Shown piece after piece: positions 8,076 through 15,193 of a stretch of DNA of 37,354 bases. The position numbers were made by a program, and so were the translations under genes. The notes below the pieces were generated by a model. That model had not been told where the DNA came from, ran no database searches, and saw nothing but the letters and a program-made list of their open reading frames with translations. Source of the DNA: Chloroflexi bacterium UBA4736 (lineage in GTDB: Bacteria > Chloroflexota > Dormibacteria > Dormibacterales > Dormibacteraceae); NCBI GenBank assembly GCA_002404015.1, contig DHIW01000063.1, forward strand, positions 1-37,354. The letters run 5' to 3'. The first letter of the stretch is position 1; every line of letters begins with the position of its first letter.

Positions 8076-8638
8076 TCCTCGGGCGTGTCGACGTCGACCG
8101 GGTGCCTCTGTTCTCCCTCGGCGGGGAGGGCCGCCACCAGCTCGGGGCGGCTCCTGATCACGGCCCGGCAGCCGACGTCACCCTCAAGCGAAGCCAGGTC
8201 TCCCCAAAGTGAGCGCTCGAGGACGACCGGCGGGTGGAGGATGTCGCCGAACCGGAGCGCCGCCGAGGGCAGCCCTGAGGCGGTCTGAAGGTGGAGCAGC
8301 TGGTCGAACAGCTCAGCGCTGACAGCGGGCTGGTCGCCCAGGATGACCATCGCGCGGTCGACCTCGGGGCCAAGTGAGGCCAGCCCGAAACGCAGCGAGG
8401 AGCCCATCCCGGTGGCGTGGTCGGAATTGACGGCGACGCGGGCGCGGCCGAGGTCGACATGTTGCCGGATCTCTTCCGCGGACCCCCCCAGGACGACCAG
8501 CACCTCATCCAGCGAGGAGGCCGTGGCGGCCGCCACCACGCGCTCCAGGAGCGGCTGGCCCGCCACCGGGAGCAGCTGCTTGGGGCGGCCCATCCGGCGG
8601 GACGAGCCGCCGGCCAGGACCAGCCCAGCCGAGCTCAC
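8039..8638 (-). CDS. MocA-like molybdenum cofactor nucleotidyltransferase
   Basis: 199 aa, NTP_transf_3 fold. The N-terminal nucleotide-binding motif is LAGGSSRRMGRPKQLL, followed by the ILGDQPAV metal-binding region and a C-terminal VDVDTPEDYERL typical of the MobA/MocA group. Known MocA enzymes attach CMP to molybdopterin for CO dehydrogenase and xanthine dehydrogenase-type enzymes. The GTG start at 8638 overlaps the TGA of the upstream YHS remnant (GTGA), showing the original coupling. Because upstream hydroxylase genes are deleted, its partner enzyme must be encoded elsewhere, or the gene is a survivor of a lost locus. Confidence 0.82.
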   Translation of the reverse strand: MSSAGLVLAGGSSRRMGRPKQLLPVAGQPLLERVVAAATASSLDEVLVVLGGSAEEIRQHVDLGRARVAVNSDHATGMGSSLRFGLASLGPEVDRAMVILGDQPAVSAELFDQLLHLQTASGLPSAALRFGDILHPPVVLERSLWGDLASLEGDVGCRAVIRSRPELVAALPAEGEQRHPVDVDTPEDYERLLDAMREG

Positions 8639-8717
8639 GCGGAGGTCGCGGACAGGAACTGGGAGCGGCAGCCCTCCCCGCAGAAGTAGTGCGTGTCGCC
8701 GTCGCGCTCAGAGGTGA
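8635..8717 (-). pseudogene. YHS-domain C-terminal remnant
   Basis: The frame ending at the TGA 8635-8637 reads LTSERDGDTHYFCGEGCRSQ and then FLSATSA, the second half of a YHS metal-binding domain (pattern G-x-x-Y-F-C-x-x-x-C). YHS domains of this type accompany XdhC/CoxI-type maturation proteins of molybdenum hydroxylases. It has no start of its own; upstream sequence switches to a different frame and family at about 8718. Confidence 0.6.
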
Positions 8718-9023
8718 GGAGATCAGAGGGGCGGTGTCGGCGAGGATCGGACAGAGCCGGCGAACCTCGTCGCTGCGCTCGATGTCCACGTGGCGGGTCA
8801 GGGCCCCGATGCGGATCGTCCCGCCGTCGGCCGTCACGCCCTTCAAGCCGGGCAGGCGGCCGATGTCGACGACCAGGGCGGGGGAGGCGAAACGAAGCTT
8901 GAGGAGTGGGATCAGGCTCTGGCCGCCGGCCATCACCTTGGCCTCGTCGCCCTTCTCGGTAAGGAGTCGGAGGGTCTCGTCGAGAGTTTCCGGGGCACGG
9001 TAGTCGAAGGCGGCTGGAAACAC
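8718..9023 (-). pseudogene. CoxM-like FAD-binding subunit, 5' remnant
   Basis: The first ~102 residues match the N-terminal part of the medium, FAD-binding subunit of CO dehydrogenase-type molybdenum hydroxylases: FDYRAPETLDETLRLL, the FAD motif AGGQSLIPLLKLR, then VVDIGRLPGL and IGALTRHVDIE. Family members are about 280-300 aa, so two thirds are missing; similarity stops after APLIS, where the frame runs into unrelated sequence. A good Shine-Dalgarno (GGAGGT, complement of 9031-9036) precedes the GTG at 9023. A residual fusion protein of 172 aa is theoretically readable but overlaps the downstream gene out of frame. Confidence 0.75.
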
Positions 9024-9140
9024 CTAATTCACCTCCACGTCCGGAGCGCGCGAGCGTGCTGAGCTGACGATTTATCGGCTGATCGGTTCACGACACCCCC
9101 GGATTCCACATCAGGTCAACCCGGAGGGCGGCCGGGCAAG

Positions 9141-9155
9141 TTGCTTGTGCAACGA
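9141..9155 (+). promoter_or_regulatory. Possible operator, copy 1 (TTGC-N4-GCAACGA)
   Basis: TTGCTTGTGCAACGA. The TTGC/GCAA arms are a short inverted repeat and the motif recurs 116 bp downstream. Possible site for a MarR-like dimer; no factor is identified. Confidence 0.35.
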
Positions 9156-9256
9156 TCTAAGCACCCCCCGGTCAGCGAGTCAACCCGACCTCTAAAGCGC
9201 CGGCGCGATTCCCCCCGCCCGCGCCAGGTCGACAGCCGCGCGACCTGTGGAATCCC

Positions 9257-9271
9257 TTGCGTGCGCAACGA
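9257..9271 (+). promoter_or_regulatory. Possible operator, copy 2 (TTGC-N4-GCAACGA)
   Basis: TTGCGTGCGCAACGA, 12 nt before the GTG at 9284, in a position to overlap that gene's promoter. Shares arms and the trailing CGA with copy 1. Confidence 0.4.
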
Positions 9272-9283
9272 GTTTGACTAATC

Positions 9284-9718
9284 GTGACGACATCGATGAA
9301 TGACTTCAACAAGAACCTGGTCGACGACCTGCGGGCGAACGCCGGCAAGCCCAGCTCGGGCCCCTTCGTGGGTCGCGACGTACTGATCCTGACCACCAGA
9401 GGCGCCAGGTCCGGCCAGCTGCGCGAGAACCCTCTCGCGTACACCCAGACCGGCGACGACCTGATCGTGATCGCCTCCAAGGGCGGTGCGCCAACCAACC
9501 CCGACTGGTTCCACAACCTGGTCGCCAACCCGACGGTCACGGTCGAGGTCCTGGGCGAGTCGTTTCCCGCCCGGACCCGCGTCCTGACCGAAGGCGAGGA
9601 GTACGAGAGCCTCTACAAGCAGCAGGCCGACCGCATGCCGGCCTTCTGGGAGTACCGGCAGAAGACCAGCCGGAAGATCCCGGTGGTCGTGCTGGAGCGC
9701 CTCTCAGCGGTCGGTTAG
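9284..9718 (+). CDS. DDN-type F420-dependent nitroreductase family protein
   Basis: 144 aa from the GTG at 9284 (an ATG at 9296 is an alternative). The sequence has the order expected for deazaflavin-dependent oxidoreductases of the DDN family: an N-terminal helix with FNKNLVDDLRAN, then VLILTTRGARSGQLRENPL, LIVIASKGGAPTNPDWFHNL and ANPTVTVEVLGE. This family binds F420 and is largely confined to F420-making lineages such as Actinobacteria and some Chloroflexota, so the host probably makes F420. Physiological substrate unknown (quinones in studied relatives). Confidence 0.9.
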   Translation: MTTSMNDFNKNLVDDLRANAGKPSSGPFVGRDVLILTTRGARSGQLRENPLAYTQTGDDLIVIASKGGAPTNPDWFHNLVANPTVTVEVLGESFPARTRVLTEGEEYESLYKQQADRMPAFWEYRQKTSRKIPVVVLERLSAVG

Positions 9719-9725
9719 CACCCTT

Positions 9726-10796
9726 CTAGAGCTCTAGCCGGAGCGCGCTGAGCGCCTGTTCGACGTCGCGGCTGCCGTTGTAGCCGTGGAAGCTGAACCG
9801 GAGGCGGCCCTGGCCGCCCCAGGCCAGGACTGAGCGCGCCGCCAGGCGCCGTGCCAGACTCTGCGGTTCGGCAGCCGGGAATGAGACGCTGGGGCCCCGG
9901 CGGGCCGGCTCTCGGGGCGTGAGCGGCTCGATCCCCATCCCGGCCAGGCCGTCCAGCAGCTCCCCGGCCAGCGCTTCCACGTGTGCGGCCAGGGCGCCCC
10001 GATCGCATCGGGCCAGGTAGTCGAGCGCGCTCGACAGCACGTAGACCGAGGGCAGCGCCGGGTTGCCGCGCGTGAACCGCGTAGCGTCCGGCCGGGGCAC
10101 CGCCGGCACCGGGTAGTCGGGCAGGTCCGCCAGCTCGACGGAGTTCCAGCCGCCGCTCCTGGGCGCCCAGCCCGGCTGGCGCCCGCGGTTCCAGTAGGCG
10201 ATAGCCACGCCGGTGCAGCCGAGCAGAAACTTGTAGCAGGCGGAGAACGCGAAATCGGCCAGGTGGGCCTCTGCCGGCAGGACGCCCGCAGACTGGGTGA
10301 AGTCGACAGCCAGCAGCGCGCCCTCCCGATCGGCGGCTTCCCGCAGGGCGGCCAGGTCGCGGCGCTGGCCGGTCAGGTAGGAGACATGGCTGACGGCCAC
10401 CACCTTCGTACGCGTGTCGATGCGCGGCGAGAGCTCGATCCCGCGCATTGCGAAGGGGAGCGCCACGGAAGGAAACTCGATGGCGTCCACATGGACGTTA
10501 TCGCCTTCCACCCAGGCCAGGCTCTCGGCCAGGATCGAAACCCCTTCGGCTACATTCGACACGAACCCGATCTCGGATTCATCGACGCCGAAGAGGCCCG
10601 CCGCCTGGCCTCGGGCCTTGCGCTCCCGCGCGAACTGGCGGTCGCGGCCCGCCTCGGCGCGGCTGGTGTCCGCCGCGAAGTCCGCGAAAGCCAGATCGTG
10701 AGCTCGCAGGAATGCGCTCTCGCCGGCCGCGCAGAGGTGTGCCACGCCGGGCTCGATCCGAAAGTCGGCGGGATCGAACAGGGGCTCTCGGGCCAT
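9726..10796 (-). CDS. Class V aminotransferase (PLP enzyme)
   Basis: 356 aa. PLP fold type I, class V. Features seen: ETGFVSN-type region as EIGFVSNVAEGVSIL, VVAVSHVSYLTGQRRDL, the aspartate in LLAVDFTQSAGVL that contacts the PLP ring nitrogen, and the Schiff-base lysine in SACYKFLLG. The pattern resembles isopenicillin-N-epimerase-like and kynureninase-like members more than housekeeping IscS, since no catalytic Cys loop is obvious. Ends 8 nt after the DDN gene, convergent with it. Reaction unknown. Confidence 0.85.
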   Translation of the reverse strand: MAREPLFDPADFRIEPGVAHLCAAGESAFLRAHDLAFADFAADTSRAEAGRDRQFARERKARGQAAGLFGVDESEIGFVSNVAEGVSILAESLAWVEGDNVHVDAIEFPSVALPFAMRGIELSPRIDTRTKVVAVSHVSYLTGQRRDLAALREAADREGALLAVDFTQSAGVLPAEAHLADFAFSACYKFLLGCTGVAIAYWNRGRQPGWAPRSGGWNSVELADLPDYPVPAVPRPDATRFTRGNPALPSVYVLSSALDYLARCDRGALAAHVEALAGELLDGLAGMGIEPLTPREPARRGPSVSFPAAEPQSLARRLAARSVLAWGGQGRLRFSFHGYNGSRDVEQALSALRLEL

Positions 10797-10882
10797 CCCC
10801 GAATTCTGGGGGCTTGGCCGCGGGGTCTCCCGGGAAATCGCCTAAAGGCGCTAAGGGCGTCCGTTCGCTGCTTGGGAAGGGG

Positions 10883-10888
10883 TAGGAT
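10883..10888 (+). promoter_or_regulatory. -10 box TAGGAT, leaderless-type
   Basis: TAGGAT lies 10 nt before the ATG at 10899, with no Shine-Dalgarno between. It argues against starting at the ATG inside the box (10887). Confidence 0.4.
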
Positions 10889-10898
10889 GCCGCCACTC

Positions 10899-11474
10899 AT
10901 GTCATCCCTGACACACCGCGGTCTGCGCCTGGCGGCCTTTCTGGGCGGCCTGGCCCTGGGGATCGGCACGGCCGTGTTCGCGTACAGCAACACGGTTCAC
11001 GTCGAGGTGAGCTGGTGGCGTCTGCACTGGACCGGCGTGCCCCTCGGCCTGCTGGCCCTGGTCCCGCTCCTGGCTGGGCTGGTGGCGGGCTACCTGTATC
11101 ACCTGCCGGCCCGCATGTACCACTTCCGCGAGCACATGCGCCATCGCGGCCTGGTCCACCACCTCGAGAAGGAGAACCAGGAGCTGCGGCACAGCCTCGA
11201 CAAGGTGCTCGAGATGCCGGAGACCGACGTCCCGGCGCGTAAGCTGCCGGCCGAGCCGGTCGCCGCCCTGAGCGAGCCGGCGGCAGCCGCCGAGCTGATT
11301 CCGGCCGAGCCGGTCGTGGTCCACCAGGTGCGCAACACGCCGCGACCGGCGGACCGCTCGAAGGCCGCGCCCGCGCTGATGAAGAAGTCGGCGGCGCCGC
11401 TCAAACGGTTGTCCAGCAGGCGCCTGATTAGGGCTCCCAAGCCCGGCTCGAGCCCCGCCGCTGACCCGGCTTAA
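10899..11474 (+). CDS. LapA-domain-like small membrane protein
   Basis: 191 aa from ATG 10899. Two transmembrane helices (about residues 12-30 and 46-67) with the intervening SNTVHVEVSWWRL resemble the LapA/DUF1049 domain. A cytoplasmic, charged, probably coiled-coil stretch with HRGLVHHLEKENQELRHSL follows, then an Ala/Pro/Lys-rich disordered tail. A much longer upstream reading frame exists but is the shadow of the opposite-strand aminotransferase. In other bacteria LapA proteins help organise membrane-associated complexes; here the role is unknown. Confidence 0.65.
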   Translation: MSSLTHRGLRLAAFLGGLALGIGTAVFAYSNTVHVEVSWWRLHWTGVPLGLLALVPLLAGLVAGYLYHLPARMYHFREHMRHRGLVHHLEKENQELRHSLDKVLEMPETDVPARKLPAEPVAALSEPAAAAELIPAEPVVVHQVRNTPRPADRSKAAPALMKKSAAPLKRLSSRRLIRAPKPGSSPAADPA

Positions 11475-11493
11475 AGCCGCTCCCGAACCCCCG

Positions 11494-11499
11494 TAACAT
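11494..11499 (+). promoter_or_regulatory. -10 box TAACAT, leaderless-type
   Basis: TAACAT is 8 nt before the ATG at 11508, again without a Shine-Dalgarno. Confidence 0.4.
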
Positions 11500-11507
11500 G
11501 ACGCGCG

Positions 11508-12260
11508 ATGCCTAATCGTCGTCGCGCAGGCCGGCTGGTCGTCCCCGAGGGCCGGCAGACGGCTGACCGCTCCTTCCTCGAGCGCCCCGCCATCGACGAG
11601 CCCACCCATCACGCCGACCCCTGGCGGGTGCTTCGCATCGTGTCCGAGTTCGTCGAGGGCTTCGATGCGATGTCCCAGGTCGGCCAGGCGATCACCTGTT
11701 TCGGCTCCGCCCGCATCGCGCCGAACACCGAGATGTACGGCCTGGGCCGGCAGACGGGGGCCGCCCTGGCCCGCCGCGGGTTCGCCGTGATCACGGGTGG
11801 CGGCCCCGGGATCATGGAGGCGATCAACCGCGGCTGCCAGGAGGCCGGGGGCCTGTCGGTCGGCTGCAACATCGAGCTCCCGCAGGAGCAGGCCCTGAAC
11901 GACTATGTGGACCTGGGGATCGAGTTCCGCTACTTCTTCGTCCGCAAGATGATGTTCGTGAGGTACGCGCGGGGGTTCGTGATCTTCCCCGGCGGGTTCG
12001 GCACGCTGGACGAGCTCTTCGAGGCGCTTACGCTTGCCCAGACCGGCAAGATCGAGCACTTCCCGGTCGTCCTGTTCGGCCGCGAGTACTGGACGGGGCT
12101 CCTGGGCTGGCTCCGCGACAAGGCGCTCTCCGAGAAGCTGATCTCGGCCGAGGACCTCGATGTCCTGGTCCTGACCGACGATCCCGAGGAGGCGGCCGAG
12201 GTGGCGACCAGCGCCCGCCCGGAGGCCAAGCCGGCAGCCAAGAAGGCGGACGCCCAATAG
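11508..12260 (+). CDS. LOG family protein (TIGR00730-like)
   Basis: 250 aa. Rossmann-like fold with the two diagnostic motifs: GGGPGIMEAINRG and PGGFGTLDELFE. Characterised LOG proteins are cytokinin riboside 5'-monophosphate phosphoribohydrolases that split nucleoside monophosphates; bacterial members are often misnamed lysine decarboxylases. The N-terminal ~50 residues and the Ala/Lys/Pro-rich C-terminal tail lie outside the core. Starts at ATG 11508 after a leaderless-type -10. Confidence 0.9.
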   Translation: MPNRRRAGRLVVPEGRQTADRSFLERPAIDEPTHHADPWRVLRIVSEFVEGFDAMSQVGQAITCFGSARIAPNTEMYGLGRQTGAALARRGFAVITGGGPGIMEAINRGCQEAGGLSVGCNIELPQEQALNDYVDLGIEFRYFFVRKMMFVRYARGFVIFPGGFGTLDELFEALTLAQTGKIEHFPVVLFGREYWTGLLGWLRDKALSEKLISAEDLDVLVLTDDPEEAAEVATSARPEAKPAAKKADAQ

Positions 12261-12283
12261 CCGCCTCGCCGCCGGTCGCGGCC

Positions 12284-13303
12284 GTGTTCCTGAACGACGG
12301 AGGCCAGCCGGCCGAGTCGATCGCGGCCATCCTGGCCGGGTACCTGGACGGAGCCCGGCGAACCCTCGACATCGCCCTCTACGACCTCCGCCTGGACGAC
12401 GCCTGCGCGGAGATCCTCAGCCGTTCGGTCGATGCCGCTAAGCAGCGGGGGGTGAGGATCCGCATGGTCTTCAACCAGGATCACCCCAAGAAGACGGTGG
12501 ATCCCCCACCCAACCAGGTCGACTGGGACCTGCTTCACCGCCTGGACGTGGGCGCCATCCCGATCCCGGGCGTCCCCGACCTCATGCACCACAAGTACGT
12601 GGTGAAGGACGGGAGCGAGGTGTGGACGGGCTCCGCCAACTGGACGACCGACTCCTGGACGCGGGAGGAGAACGTGATCGTGCGAGTGCTCTCGCCCGAG
12701 CTGGCCGGCGCCTACACGGCGAACTTCGAGGAGCTCTGGACCAAGCGCCAGGTGGTCGAGTCGGGCTTCGGTGAGCCGGCGTGGTTCCAGCTGGCGGACG
12801 GCAGCCGGGTCCGGCCCTACTTCACGCCGGGCCGGGCCAAGAAGCTGGTGCACGAGCTGTCGCAGCGGCTCGCCACCGCCAGGCGCCTGCGCATCTGCTC
12901 GCCCGTGATCACGTCCGGCCCGGTGCTCGGGACGCTCGCAGAGATCCTCGAGAAGGGCGACGTCGACCTGGCCGGCTGCTACGACGCCACCCAGATGGAC
13001 GAGGTCCTGTACCAGTGGGGCCAGCAGCCGGAGACGAACTGGAAGATCGCGGCTTGGAAGACCGTGGCGGCGGCTGTCCCCTGGGGCGCCAAGCGGTCCA
13101 CGCCGTACTCGAGCGGCTCCGTCCACGACTTCATGCACGCCAAGTGCCTGGTCGCCGACGACAGCGTCTTCACCGGCAGCTTCAACCTCTCGCACAGCGG
13201 GGAGCAGAACGCGGAGAACTTCGTCGAGTTCGAGGACCCGGCCCTGGCCGAGATGTTTGTCACCTATATCGACCAGGTGGCCGCCCGCTACCGGCCAAAA
13301 TGA
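12284..13303 (+). CDS. Phospholipase D-like (HKD) protein
   Basis: 339 aa with two HxK(x)4D half sites: HHKYVVKDGSEVWTGSANW beginning at residue 102, and HAKCLVADDSVFTGSFNLS near residue 285. Two copies allow one complete active site as in PLD-superfamily phosphodiesterases. There is no signal peptide, so a cytoplasmic nuclease or phosphodiesterase is as likely as a lipase. GTG start, 23 nt after the LOG gene; no better start upstream in frame. Substrate cannot be told from sequence. Confidence 0.82.
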   Translation: MFLNDGGQPAESIAAILAGYLDGARRTLDIALYDLRLDDACAEILSRSVDAAKQRGVRIRMVFNQDHPKKTVDPPPNQVDWDLLHRLDVGAIPIPGVPDLMHHKYVVKDGSEVWTGSANWTTDSWTREENVIVRVLSPELAGAYTANFEELWTKRQVVESGFGEPAWFQLADGSRVRPYFTPGRAKKLVHELSQRLATARRLRICSPVITSGPVLGTLAEILEKGDVDLAGCYDATQMDEVLYQWGQQPETNWKIAAWKTVAAAVPWGAKRSTPYSSGSVHDFMHAKCLVADDSVFTGSFNLSHSGEQNAENFVEFEDPALAEMFVTYIDQVAARYRPK

Positions 13304-13322
13304 GGGGCGTGCTGCCGGAAGG

Positions 13323-15161
13323 ATGAGCGAGCCGGGATCTCCGCGTAGAGGCCGGCGGCCTGGGGACGTGCGAGTCGTCCTCGGCCGCAAGACCAAGCTC
13401 CCGAGAACCCTGGGTGTAGGCGCCCTCTTCAGCGCCTGCTACGGCAACGTCGGCTCCAGCATCTACTACTCGCTGGGCGTCACCGCGGCGCTGGCGCTCG
13501 GGCTGACTCCCCTGGCGCTGATCCTGGCCGGCCTGATCTTCGTCAGCACCGCTCTCAACTACGCGGAAGGCACGGCGGCGATGCCCCACGCGGGCGGCTC
13601 CTCGAGCTTCGCGCGCCGGGCCTTCAACGAGCCGATGGGCTTCCTGGTGGGCTGGATCCAGCTCCTGAACTACACGGCCACCGTCGCCATCTCGTCGTAC
13701 ACGGCGATGGCTTACCTGGCGGTGCTGGGCGAGTACGTGCCGTTCCTGAAGATCCTCCAGGCGACCGGGCCGCACGTGGCGGGCTCGATCGTACTCACCG
13801 GCGTGCTGATGGCCGTGAACATCATCGGCATCCAGGAGTCGAGCGCGGTGAACCTGGTCCTGGCCATGCTCGACCTGGGCACCCAGGTCGTGCTTGTGGT
13901 GCTGGGCGCGATCCTCCTGCTCAACTTCTCGACGGTCATCAACAACATCCACCTCGGGCAGGCCCCCACCTGGGGCAACTTCCTGGCCAGCATCTCGCTG
14001 GCGATGGTGACGTTCACGGGCATCGAGACCATCTCGAACATGTCCGAGGAGGCCAAGAACCCGGGCAAGACCGTGCCCCGCGCGACCTTCTTCGTGATCA
14101 TCGCGGTGCTCCTGGTCTCGTCCTTCCTGCCGACGATCGGCATGAGCGTGTTCCCCGTCCATCTCGACGCTTCCGGCCACTTCGTGACCGACCTGGCGAG
14201 CAACCGGTGGGTGAACGACCCGGTGTCTGGCATCGTCAGCTTCTTCCGGCCCCGGGCGCTCGCCTACTGGGCCGGCGTCTGGGTCGCCATCTTGGCCTTC
14301 ACAATCCTGGTGATCGCCACCAACGCCGGCCTGATCGGCATCTCCAGGCTCAGCTACTCGCTGGCCTCGAACGACCTCTTTCCGAAGCAGTTCTCGAGGC
14401 TCCACCCCAAGTACAGGACGCCGTACGTCTCGATCGTCGTCTTCGGGATCGCGGCGTCCCTCCTGATCCTGACCAACAAGATCACTCTGATGGCCGCCAT
14501 CTACTCGCTGGCGGCCACTTTCGCGTTCGCGACGGCGCATCTGGCGGTCATGCGCCTTCGCTTCGTCGACCCCGAGCTCTACCGGCCCTACCGCATGCCG
14601 TTCAACATCCCGTACGGCAGGGCCAGCATCCCGGTGCTGTCGCTGGTGGGGGCCCTGGCCATCGGGGCGGTCTTCACCCAGCTTCTGTTCCAGAACATCG
14701 AGGGCTCGACGCCCATCTACATCGCCTGGCTGATCCTGGGCTCCATCGCCTTCATCGCGTACCGAAGATATCGCGGGCAGCCGATCTGGGAGCCGCTGGA
14801 AACGCCGCCGCCGGTCGACCGGGAGATCGTGCGCCGGCCCCTCGCGGCGCCCAGCTCGGAACGCGTCCGGATGGGCCGTCGCCGCCACCTGCACGAGGGG
14901 GAGCCGGCCGCGAAGGCCCCGGCGGCGGAGGTCCGCCACCATCGGACTCGCTTCCTGGGCCTCCGCCTGATGTTCGAGGGCCACGGCACCATGCGGATCG
15001 TCCTCACGCTAGCCGTGTTCGCGGCGGTCTGCGTGCTGGCGGTGGTCGCCGACCTCTCGCCCAACGACCCCTTCGGGCCTGGGCTCGGCTGGTCGCCGGG
15101 CGTGCTGATCATTTTTCTGATCGCCTCCCTGCTGCTGATCCGCTCGCGAGGCGAGCGCTGA
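13323..15161 (+). CDS. APC-superfamily amino acid permease
   Basis: 612 aa. The N-terminal ~480 residues form a 12-helix APC transporter, with the helix-1 glycine-rich break NVGSSIYYSLGV, FTGIETISNMSEEAKNPGK (a family hallmark) and SRLSYSLASNDLFPKQFSRLHPKYRTPY. A basic cytoplasmic linker (about 505-565) and two further C-terminal helices extend it beyond the usual 450-500 aa. The start ATG 13323 is preceded by GGAAGG immediately adjacent; a longer frame from 13257 only overlaps the previous gene. Substrate unknown. Confidence 0.88.
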   Translation: MSEPGSPRRGRRPGDVRVVLGRKTKLPRTLGVGALFSACYGNVGSSIYYSLGVTAALALGLTPLALILAGLIFVSTALNYAEGTAAMPHAGGSSSFARRAFNEPMGFLVGWIQLLNYTATVAISSYTAMAYLAVLGEYVPFLKILQATGPHVAGSIVLTGVLMAVNIIGIQESSAVNLVLAMLDLGTQVVLVVLGAILLLNFSTVINNIHLGQAPTWGNFLASISLAMVTFTGIETISNMSEEAKNPGKTVPRATFFVIIAVLLVSSFLPTIGMSVFPVHLDASGHFVTDLASNRWVNDPVSGIVSFFRPRALAYWAGVWVAILAFTILVIATNAGLIGISRLSYSLASNDLFPKQFSRLHPKYRTPYVSIVVFGIAASLLILTNKITLMAAIYSLAATFAFATAHLAVMRLRFVDPELYRPYRMPFNIPYGRASIPVLSLVGALAIGAVFTQLLFQNIEGSTPIYIAWLILGSIAFIAYRRYRGQPIWEPLETPPPVDREIVRRPLAAPSSERVRMGRRRHLHEGEPAAKAPAAEVRHHRTRFLGLRLMFEGHGTMRIVLTLAVFAAVCVLAVVADLSPNDPFGPGLGWSPGVLIIFLIASLLLIRSRGER

Positions 15162-15181
15162 GCGGGCGCGGAGGCCCCCGC

Positions 15182-15187
15182 TAGACT
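15182..15187 (+). promoter_or_regulatory. -10 box TAGACT, leaderless-type
   Basis: TAGACT is 6 nt before the CTG at 15194. The same hexamer sits 7 nt before ctaB at 16575. It supports CTG 15194 as the true start of the Sco-TlpA gene. Confidence 0.5.
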
Positions 15188-15193
15188 CGCCTC

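Larger units (their letters stand above)
9024..9283. other. Intergenic region with paired motifs
   Basis: No gene seen. It separates the minus-strand CoxM remnant from the plus-strand DDN gene and contains two copies of TTGC-N4-GCAACGA, at 9141-9155 and 9257-9271, listed separately. Confidence 0.6.

Noticed and set aside
9981..10898. Long upstream reading frame of the LapA-like protein
   Set aside because: Antisense to the class V aminotransferase; the membrane protein begins near 10899 after a -10 box.
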